A stretch of DNA of 17,394 nt, from positions 324,073 through 341,466 of the forward strand of contig NW_003141316.1 in the NCBI RefSeq assembly GCF_000003605.2, written 5' to 3'. The DNA is from Saccoglossus kowalevskii (lineage: Eukaryota > Hemichordata > Enteropneusta > Harrimaniidae). Of this stretch, positions 10,721 through 17,394 are shown in pieces. Position 1 is the first letter of the stretch. Each line of letters starts with the position of its first letter. Both the position numbers and the translations under genes were made by a program. Below the pieces are notes generated by a model that was given only the letters and a program-made list of their open reading frames with translations, did no database searches and was not told where the DNA came from.

Positions 10721-10728
10721 CCACGTCA
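10721..10728 (-). promoter_or_regulatory. UPRE-type site (TGACGTGG) upstream of SELENOS
   Basis: The plus strand reads CCACGTCA, so the minus strand carries TGACGTGG, a full match to the unfolded-protein-response element bound by XBP1/ATF6-type bZIP factors. It lies about 330 bp before the SELENOS start codon. SELENOS is an ER-stress gene in mammals, so the placement makes sense. A single 8-mer can occur by chance, and the transcription start is not known. Confidence 0.4.
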
Positions 10729-10744
10729 GCATAAACAAAGCATC

Positions 10745-10956
10745 GGATTCGAATTCGTATTCAGTTGTAAATATTTAGATTCGTATTGCTTTAACTTTAA
10801 ATATATAGTCTTATAGTTTTATCCATTATCTGTTAACAACCAAATCGACTTGATGCATCGTAATTTGATTATTGTTGTTCACTCCTATTGGGAAATGATA
10901 CGTTATTTACTCATTCAAGAGCGAATCCGAATTCTAAAGCGAATCTGAATACGAAT
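10745..10956. repeat. Inverted-repeat block upstream of SELENOS (MITE-like)
   Basis: ATTCGTATTCAG at 10753-10764 is the exact reverse complement of CTGAATACGAAT at 10945-10956. Outside it, GGATTCGAATTC (10745-10756) is nearly complementary to GAATCCGAATTC (10923-10934). Further ATTCG motifs lie between. The arms enclose about 180 bp of AT-rich sequence. This looks like a small non-autonomous DNA transposon or a hairpin-forming element in the SELENOS upstream region; no clear target-site duplication was found. Confidence 0.45.
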
Positions 10957-10959
10957 ACA

Positions 10960-11055
10960 AGTCTAACAGCAACAGCGGCCATAACAAGGAAGTGCTTGGT
11001 CATTTTTAGTGACCAGCTGATTTAGTGACTTGTTGAACGGTAGTTGCCAACAACA
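10960..11055 (+). promoter_or_regulatory. Probable SELENOS proximal promoter and 5' UTR
   Basis: The last 100 bases before the start codon are less AT-rich than the flanks. They contain GCGGCCAT followed by AAGGAAGTG (an ETS-like core), typical of TATA-less housekeeping promoters. No TATA box is visible. The transcription start cannot be placed from sequence alone. Confidence 0.35.
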
Positions 11056-14000
11056 ATGGACAGGGTTGCCGATGGTATGCCCGAGGAGGATGTTCCATTG
11101 CAGCCACCTGAAAATGAAACCCCAGACTTAGTGAAAGGTGGTTTAAATGACGGTAAGGCTCGTCAGTATGTTCTAAACGCAATCATTGTGGACTGTCTAC
11201 TCTATGATCTACTGTATGGGGTTATAAAGTTCTTACTTTCAGTTTAACCGTTCAGTCACAACCACATCTGCTACTAGTTGTAAATATGGTTTTCAATTAG
11301 ATTATTCAGTATTTACTATAGGTATTAATTGGAGTTGTATTTCCACTTTGTATTACACGTATAACACCTCCCGCTGTTTACAAAATGTATTGTGATCACC
11401 GTGACAAATGATTTGGTAAAAATGCAAACACATTTTTCATTGTTGTGATGACTCGAGGACATTTTTTTTTCATTCATTCATTCAACACTCGGGGACTTGC
11501 TTTCAAGAGAGTTTCTAAATTTGATTTTCAGGATTTTGTTGATATGATGCTTACATGAGTTGGTGAGGTTTTCCATAGATCTCACAAAGTAGGAATGCTA
11601 CAGAGGTCAGTTAGTAAAGAGATAGTCAGCAGCTCATATAAAGTGGTTATGTTAGTGCTGTCCATAATTAGCAATGTTAACCAATGATAACTAATGGTAC
11701 TGGTATCATACTGTACCGCTAAAAATTAGTTACTATTTGATTTCAATGATTTTTACCATGCTTACATTTACAACACTTTCCAAACACATAAATAAATGAC
11801 AGCGACTTTCAATGTCACAAAATGGAAATAATTACCAGCTCTATGAATGAGGGATATCAGGTGATAACCCTCTCATCACATGACTGTCCATGAGTGTCAA
11901 CACACAAGGAAACTGTGCTCACAAATAATGTGTTAATTTATGCTAATTTGGCAGGACGTCTTTTTTTTTCTTTACAGTTACAGTATTCCTTGGTCAGTAT
12001 GGATGGTACATTATTTTCGCAATAGTAGCCTTTTTCTTCCTGAAACAAAAACTCCAACCAAAGATACACAAATTTCAAAAGAAAAGAGAAGAAAACTCAT
12101 ATTATACACGGTATGGTAAGTGTCAGTTGTCTTTGTCTCTTTGCAGAACTGACCCATGGTAAATGTCAATTGCCCTGGTCTGTGTGCACAACTGGCCCAT
12201 GGTAAGTGTCAGTTGTCCTGGTCTGTGTGCACAGCTGACCCATGGTAAGTGTAAGTTGTCCTAGTCTGTGTGCACAGCTAACCCATGGTAAGTGTAAGTT
12301 GTCCTGTTCTGTGTGTACAGCTCACCCGTGGTAAGTGTAAGTTGCCCTGGCATGACATGAGAGAGGTTAGATGACATGTGCGAATGCTGTGAGATCATGA
12401 AACTAAATTATAAAATTTACTCATATTTATTTTTCACAGATGCATCAACAATCGAATCAAGACAGGAAGCCATGATGAGGGCAAGAATGCGAATGCAAGA
12501 GGAGCATGATGAAAAAGCTAAAATAGCTGAAGAAGAGAGAAAAAAAGTAAATAATCACTGGTCATTATTTGATCTGCGTTGTTTTGTAATATTTTTAATC
12601 AGTATGCTGAATTTGTTCTATTATCTCCTGTGTAACATCTGGGTGTTGTATAGTGAACAAAAAGTTTGTAGAAAGAGAATGGTCAGTTTGTACATGATTC
12701 AATGATTGGGGGTAAATGACTATGAACATGCATCATATATTTTAAGCAGGTTGTATTCAGACTTAAAACACCTATATTAAATTCAACAGAAACAACAAAA
12801 GGGTGCTATACAGAGAAGGGCTTAATATGTAACCTCACTGGAATTCACAAAAAGATATTTAAAATTCCTGTACTCAACCCTCATTGGCTATAAATACGTC
12901 AACAAATTGTAACTATGTTGTAATGAAATACTATAAAAGATTCAGCTAGCATGCTTTTTTAGCTAATTTAGCTAATCTGTAATTTGACAAAATGTTCATA
13001 ATGTAAATCTAATAGCTGAAAATTTCAATGTTGTGATAGTTTACAAACAAATACAAGTAAAACAATGAATTTGTAATAATATTAGAAAATTTAACAAAAA
13101 TCTAAGAAGTATAAAAATGATGAAGTATTTCACAGTAGAATTGTGTGACATTTGCCAGTTCAGTCAGTCATTGGTAGCATAGTGGTTGTTGCATCAGGCT
13201 CATGATTGATAGACCTGAGTTCAAATCCTACCTTGGGTTCAGCACCAAAAAGTGTCAACCCCTACCTTGGATGAGTGTGCCGCAGACTCAATGGGAAGAC
13301 AAAAATCCGCTGGCCAGATTCATTAACCAACAAATGTGACTTGGGGGAAACTTTGATTAAGATCCACAGGTGCTTGTGTATGACAGATTAGCACATTAGA
13401 TTACCAAAATACCATTATTATAGGATGGTACATGAGTGACAAACTGATATGTAAATTAGCCATATTGCTACAAATAAGCCACAAAGATAATCAAGCTGCA
13501 TCAGAATCTATTATGTAAATTACCGATATGAATATATATGCAATGTCTGCCATATGCATGTATTACAAACCTTAAAATTGCATTTAATGGATATACATGT
13601 AACTATGTATTTTAAATTTCATAGTTATATATGTATGTACATTAGCTACATGCAGGTACTCATCAGTCTAGCTGTTAAATGTTAATAATGTGTAGGTAAA
13701 CACAAAATCTAGATTTGTCAGTCTTATTCAGGGGTTTCACAATAGCAGGCCATCATCCTGTAACAACAGGCCAAAAAATAAAATAAAAAGGTTCCCAACA
13801 GTGCGAAGCAGTGCAGCGAGACCGGTATAGGCGGTTGAGAGGGCAGATAGTAGATGGCCAATTTGGGCTAATAGCAGTCCGGTGGCCGGCTCTTAACAAA
13901 ACCCCTGCTTTTTAGATTTAACATTTTCAGAAAAACTGCCAGTGTATGTAGTTTCTAATCAACAGTTACGCAGATCCACAAGTCATTGGTACTTGTCAAT

Positions 14001-15413
14001 AAATCTTCACACTGGGGTTTAATAGCTGACATATTTGAAATCCACCTTCACGTATCATGTTTTAGATGAAAAACAAAGAAAAAAGTCCATTTGCTAACAA
14101 CAACCGTATAATGTGAGTACTGATTGGTAACATGTGTTGTTTTCTAGAAAGAGGAACAAAAGAGACAAGAAAGAATAGAAGATTGGGACAGGCACCAACA
14201 AGGAAAGGGATACAGATCTAAATACAGACCACAGGTTAGTAATGTATAAAAAAAATACTATGTTTTGTCCATCTGTTAACCAGTAATTCAAGACATATAT
14301 AGCACATTGCTTTATTATACGCTAAATTGCAATGTGAAATATCCAGTGATATAGATTCCATGTAACACATTCTATACAAATAATGTTATTTAATGTAAAT
14401 AATGTTATTAAGAATCTTAATTTGTGTTTTTGAAGATCTCTCTTGGTATGAGGGATTCATTTTAACGCACGATTTTGGAGGAATACACTGTCACTGACCC
14501 CTATATAGAGAAACTTGTATATGTACTTCTGACTTATTGTCTAATACATCATTTTGTAATTTTACTTCACAGGAAGAACCATCACCGAGCACATCTGGTA
14601 AAAAAGAAAACAAGGCACCAAAACCAAAACTCAGACAGAATGGTAAGGATTTTGTAAACATCCCTATTAGCACACCTTAATGACCAACCAACACATGTAT
14701 GGGATAAACTATATCACCAATGTGTTCAAGGTTGTTGAGGTCACTTTGAACACTTCTCTTGGTTTACATTGAGTGCTACAAAAATATAATCTTTTCATTG
14801 AATGCAGTGCTAAACTTGTTTTGTTGCCAATTTAGTGTTTCAATCACTCATTAAATTATTACTGTAAAATCTGTATTAAAAGTCGCGGCTTCTATTAAAA
14901 TGGTACAATGCAACAGAGGGGATGTGGCTTCTATTAGAGCATCTATACATATGAGAAATGATGAATTTTTGGGTCTAAATTATTCAAAAAGAATGGGTGC
15001 GGCTTCTATAAGGGATGCGGTTTATAATACAGATTTTACGGTACTACAAGCAGGAAATAAATGTATATTAATTAATAATACCTGTACTGAATCATCACTT
15101 CCAATTTCTAAGAACTTGTTGTGTGTTGATGTGATGATGCATGCCACTAAGAAAACAATTTTAAAGAAATCAACAATGTGAAAATATTTTATTTGTAATG
15201 ATACAACACTTACTTCACTCGTATTCCCTTCAGCTGAACAAAGAAAAATATTTGAGTATGATAAATAGTATTGTACTGTGTGGATATAGTCTTGATGGTG
15301 CGATTTTAATCAGATATACATTCAATATTATTTCAGATTACAATCCTTTGATGGGAGCAGGTGGAGGAGCTTCTTTTCGGCGAGCACGTCGTGGAGGAGG
15401 AGGGTGAGGCTAA
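11056..15413 (+). CDS. SELENOS: Selenoprotein S (VCP-interacting ER membrane selenoprotein), six coding exons
   Basis: Coding exons are 11056-11152, 11978-12115, 12440-12546, 14148-14234, 14573-14642 and 15337-15413. All introns are GT-AG and phases agree throughout, giving 191 residues if TGA 15405-15407 is read as selenocysteine (human protein 189). The start ATG sits in acaacaATGG with an in-frame TAG just upstream. Visible parts: an acidic N-terminus (1-33); a membrane segment near 35-54 with the family motif YGWYI; a basic stretch; a VCP-interacting-type motif at 86-96 (RQEAMMRARMR); a charged coiled coil to about 128 including EDWD; a Lys/Pro/Ser linker with PSTS; and the conserved tail DYNPLMGAGGGAS, Arg-rich then GGGG-Sec-Gly. 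In the family this protein sits in the ER membrane with its tail in the cytosol, binds Derlin-1/2 and recruits p97 for retrotranslocation of misfolded proteins. Oddities: no cysteine anywhere, and the first Ala of the VCP motif pair is Arg. Identification rests on recalled family sequence, not a search. Confidence 0.95.
12113..12350 (+). repeat. 43-bp tandem repeat that iterates the exon 2 splice donor
   Basis: Units of exactly 43 bp start at 12113, 12156, 12199, 12242 and 12285, with a partial sixth at 12328. Each opens with ATGGTAAGTGT (unit 2 has ATGGTAAATGT; unit 6 opens GTGGTAAGTGT), continues with GTTGTCCTGGTCTGTGTGCACAG-like sequence and ends CTGACCC. The first unit spans the exon 2/intron 2 boundary, so the authentic donor (after 12115) is itself repeat sequence. 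Units also contain weak acceptor-like TTTGCAG or GTGCACAG. Unit-to-unit identity is high. Confidence 0.93.
13163..13390 (+). mobile_element. tRNA-derived SINE in SELENOS intron 3
   Basis: The head resembles a tRNA: an A box TAGCATAGTGGTT at 13175-13187, a B box AGTTCAAATCC at 13218-13228, a spacing between the boxes typical of a tRNA, and GGTAG/CTACC complementary flanks. A non-tRNA body follows with no coding potential. The 3' end is uncertain because I see neither a clear tail nor target-site duplications. It is not a functional tRNA: the acceptor stem and cloverleaf are degenerate. The family was not identified. Confidence 0.7.
13729..13907. mobile_element. 179-bp inverted-repeat element (hAT-like MITE) in SELENOS intron 3
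   Basis: It starts CAGGGGTTT and ends AAACCCCTG. Further inward, AGCAGGCC on the left matches GAGCCGGCC read from the right. The interior is GC-richer than the intron around it (GCGAAGCAGTGCAGCGAGACC) and has no reading frame. CAGGGG termini are common in hAT elements, but I cannot see a convincing 8-bp target duplication, so the superfamily is a guess. Confidence 0.6.
14862..15041. mobile_element. 180-bp TA-flanked MITE in SELENOS intron 5
   Basis: The left end CTGTAAAATCTGTATTAAAA is complementary, with few mismatches, to the right end TTTATAATACAGATTTTACGG. TA dinucleotides flank both sides (14860-14861 and 15042-15043), consistent with a TA target duplication. Inside, GCGGCTTCTATTA-like motifs recur near 14885, 14925 and 15000. 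A reading frame that runs through it is a by-product of these repeats. Confidence 0.72.
15405..15407 (+). other. SELENOS: In-frame UGA read as selenocysteine (residue 190 of 191)
   Basis: Exon 6 reads GGA GGA GGA GGG TGA GGC TAA. The order Gly-Gly-Sec-Gly-stop matches the C-terminus of vertebrate SELENOS, where Sec is also the second-to-last residue. If TGA acts as a stop, the protein loses only its last two residues. Conservation of the Gly codon and true stop after the TGA argues for recoding. Confidence 0.88.
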
Positions 15414-16068
15414 AGTGTGTGTACACAATGTAAGCTAGTCACATGATAGACCACATGACCTACTGGTTCTAAAACTATTACTTCAGCTTGGTAGCTTCTT
15501 TCACAAGAACAAAGAGTTCACAGTTCAGTTACAGGAGATGACAACATCCATTTTAGCATTTGGGGGGGGGGGTGAGCTTACCAATTCAGAATATACCATT
15601 ATCACATAGATCAGTTGTTATTTCTGGGACGGAAACAGGCATATGCCTACTTACGCCTGTGCTGTAGACAGATTCGTCAAAAAGTAAAAAAAAAATTAAG
15701 AATTTTGCCAGAGTGTACCAAAAACTGGAAATATTTCTTACAAACATTTCAGTTATGGTACCCAATGTTAAAACTTAATCGACCCTTGCATATATTCAGT
15801 CACAAAGCTGAATTTAAGAAATTCAAATGCTGAAATGGCTAGTTAGTGTATGTCTGCACAATCACTTCACTCAAGTCTGATCTTTAATAGAATTGTTACA
15901 ACATTCAGATTTTATTGACAAAAGTTGTGTTTCCTGAATTCTTTACTAATTATGTTTGTGACTGCTGTACAAACATTAATTATTTACTCAGTTTTGGTCT
16001 TCCTAATGAGTAAAATTTGCTTTATTTAAAACTACACGATTATGTAATATTACAGTACATCTCATTTT
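15414..16068 (+). other. SELENOS 3' UTR region, extent unknown
   Basis: This stretch should carry the SECIS element needed for Sec insertion. I see an 11-G run at 15562-15572; a stem-loop at 15715-15761 (GTACCA/TGGTAC outer stem, AACTG-AAAT inner stem with one bulge); a short hairpin ATTCAG/CTGAAT near 15796-15815; and a long AT-rich stem-loop at 15947-15982 with a 9-nt loop. None has the paired ATGA...GA core of a SECIS. No AATAAA was seen on the plus strand, so the 3' end is not located. Confidence 0.5.
15947..15982 (+). repeat. Stem-loop in SELENOS 3' flank
   Basis: TAATTATGTTTGT pairs with ACAAACATTAATTA with a single bulge, around the loop GACTGCTGT. It is the strongest perfect-stem hairpin in the 3' region. 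It lacks SECIS hallmarks, and its function is unknown. Confidence 0.6.
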
Positions 16069-16070
16069 TA

Positions 16071-16460
16071 GCTCCGCTGTCGACTTTGTCGAGCGGAGCT
16101 TATCATATGAGTGATTGTCCGTCGTCGGTCGTCGTCGTCCGTGTCAATGTTTTACTTTTTCGACTTCTTCTTGAAAACTACAAGCCTGAATGCTTTGATA
16201 CTTGGTGTATATGTACCTTGGGTAGACCTCTCTCAGATTTGTTCATTTCATAATGATATCTTTAATTCTCTAATTTTGATGAATATTTTTGTAATTTTTG
16301 GTAAAAAGTGATATTTTCGACTTCTTGTTGAAAACCGCAAATCCAATTGCTTTGATATATTATACATATAGGTACTACATGTGGACCTCTCTCAGATTTG
16401 TTCATTTTCTAATGATATCTTCTGTTCTTTAATTGCCATGTGCATTGCTAACAGCGGAGC
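16071..16460. mobile_element. 390-bp TA-flanked MITE with terminal hairpin and internal duplication
   Basis: Perfect 10-bp terminal inverted repeats, GCTCCGCTGT and ACAGCGGAGC, are each flanked by TA (16069-16070 and 16461-16462). The left end also folds on itself: GCTCCGCT ... AGCGGAGC within 30 bp. It is followed by a GTCGTCGTCC-type run. The interior holds two diverged copies, about 16150-16280 and 16312-16435, sharing TTCGACTTCTT, TGCTTTGATA, GACCTCTCTCAGATTTGTTC and AATGATATCTT. No transposase is present. Confidence 0.75.
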
Positions 16461-16924
16461 TATCTCAGCCGACAGGCTGCTTGTTGTACTTAAAAAAGAA
16501 GTTTAAAATTTACTAATACACTCAAAATGTTAATATTACTGGGCGTGTGTGACTGGATTTTCAGCACTTTTTGGCTCATTTGACCTGAGTGCAAAAGTCA
16601 ACTTTAGGTATCATCCCCAAAATATTTAATTTGTAGTCTGCTCTTTAATTCCACAGAAAATGTTGATGAAAATTTCAACTTTTTGATCAAAAACTAGAAG
16701 CAATGACACATTTTGTCTGTTTAGTCTAAAATTAAGATTGAATTCAGTGAAAATCACAGAAAATATGAACAAATTTGAGCAGGAAAGTAATTTGGCGCTT
16801 AAACTGTTAATACTGTGTTCAAATTACTTATTTACGGTAGTAAATGAAACAATATTATAACTATCAAAAAAATACAAATAGGTCATTACCTTTAAGTTGT
16901 TAAAATATTAAATATGTGTTATTG
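16461..16924. other. AT-rich sequence, nothing recognised
   Basis: Both strands are rich in stops and I see no splice-flanked open block. Short local stems such as CAAATT/AATTTG at 16770-16794 are present, but no gene, tRNA or recognisable mobile element. Confidence 0.5.
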
Positions 16925-17069
16925 TTTGTATGGTGGTCACGTAGTCTTGTTGGTCACGGCATCTGCTGATTATGTTATCTATTGATCATGTAATGTATAG
17001 GTCATGTGATATATAGGTCATGTGATACATAGGTCATGTGATACATTGGTCATGTGGTCTATTGCTCAT
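16925..17069 (+). repeat. 16-bp minisatellite with repeated GTCATGTG motifs
   Basis: Clear units start at 16974, 16990, 17006, 17022, 17038 and 17054, with consensus GTGATACATAGGTCAT. Three more degenerate units extend left to about 16925 (GTAGTCTTGTTGGTCAC and similar). Joined units create GGTCATGTGAT, which resembles the M-box/CLEAR-like E-box bound by MiT/TFE bHLH-zip factors. Whether it is bound is unknown. Confidence 0.85.
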
Positions 17070-17251
17070 TGTAATGCATATATGAGTTTTCATGTGAGTT
17101 AGCGTTGTGTACACATTAACTTTGAAATGCAGTTGACTTAACTGGGATACAGAGAAGCTATGTAAAATGATGCACAGTCACAGGACATATGAATAATAAT
17201 AATATTTGCAATAATTTCACAGCTTACCGTAAATACTTTCTACTCACTGTG

Positions 17252-17394
17252 TTTTCTTCATTTGAACCAAATACCGTATTTACTGTATTCGCAATGCATG
17301 AGTATTATAAATGATATAATTCATTATACAAATGCATTTTTTGTTCAGATACTCTGATATGGTATTTTCTTCATTTGAACCAAATACCGTATTT
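17252..17394 (+). repeat. 30-bp direct repeat, period 113, cut by the window end
   Basis: TTTTCTTCATTTGAACCAAA followed by TACCGTATTT occurs at 17252-17281 and identically at 17365-17394. The second copy ends exactly at the last base of the window, so the repeat may continue. Confidence 0.85.

Noticed and set aside
10458-10724. Minus-strand frame of 88 codons next to the SELENOS promoter
   Set aside because: It opens with GTG, not ATG, has no convincing splice sites and overlaps the UPRE/inverted-repeat region. No family recognised. An internal exon cannot be excluded.
13173-13232. Functional tRNA gene
   Set aside because: A and B boxes are present but the cloverleaf is degenerate and a SINE-like body follows.
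14900-15181. Plus-strand frame of 93 codons in SELENOS intron 5
   Set aside because: Half of it is MITE sequence with repeated motifs, and it lies between two well-defined exons.
15538-15576. ATGA...TGAG pair around the 11-G run as a SECIS
   Set aside because: The sequence after ATGA (CAACATCC) does not pair adequately with the G-run, and the flanks do not form a lower stem.
16279-16312. ATGA N10 AA ... TGAT as a SECIS
   Set aside because: Only a 5-bp A-U stem, and it lies inside a mobile element.
1-17394. CRISPR array, bacterial operon, phage or integron content
   Set aside because: Spliced gene structure, SINE/MITE content and selenoprotein S show animal nuclear DNA; the tandem repeats are minisatellites without spacers.

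Overview
This is animal nuclear DNA, probably from a marine invertebrate. The sequence is AT-rich (roughly two thirds A+T), has no long open reading frames, carries GT-AG introns of 0.3-1.6 kb, and is peppered with short inverted-repeat transposons, a tRNA-derived SINE and minisatellites. I cannot name the species.

The one gene I can identify with confidence lies on the plus strand at about 11056-15413: selenoprotein S (SELENOS/VIMP), the single-pass ER membrane protein that links Derlins to the p97/VCP ATPase in ER-associated degradation. Six coding exons join with consistent phases into 191 codons (human protein: 189). The second-to-last codon is an in-frame TGA followed by GGC and TAA, reproducing the Gly-Gly-Sec-Gly end of the family. 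The deduced protein has no cysteine at all. I could not find a canonical SECIS element by eye downstream. A perfect UPRE-type site lies 0.33 kb upstream of the start codon.

The SELENOS introns hold most of the interesting non-coding structure. The exon 2 splice donor is the first unit of a 43-bp tandem array that repeats the splice donor about six times. Intron 3 holds a tRNA-derived SINE and a 179-bp inverted-repeat element, and intron 5 a 180-bp TA-flanked MITE. The 3' flank has stem-loops, an 11-G run, a 390-bp TA-flanked MITE with an internal duplication, a 16-bp minisatellite rich in TCATGTG motifs, and a 30-bp direct repeat at the window edge.

Left of SELENOS: 1-2.6 kb has a few plus-strand exon-like blocks of an unrecognised gene. 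A CpG-rich patch with a TCTCGCGAGA palindrome sits at 4.36-4.7 kb. At 6.6-7.4 kb is a decayed minus-strand Ty3/Gypsy-like retroelement. At 8.1-9.0 kb there is a long inverted repeat with a dense GTAACTCGA motif array. At 9.5-10.4 kb there is a possible small minus-strand gene with an ETS-type promoter, read divergently from SELENOS. Much of the rest is AT-rich sequence in which I see nothing codable.

No clearly new biological system was found. The strongest leads are the cysteine-free SELENOS with no obvious SECIS, and the minisatellite that multiplies a functional 5' splice site.
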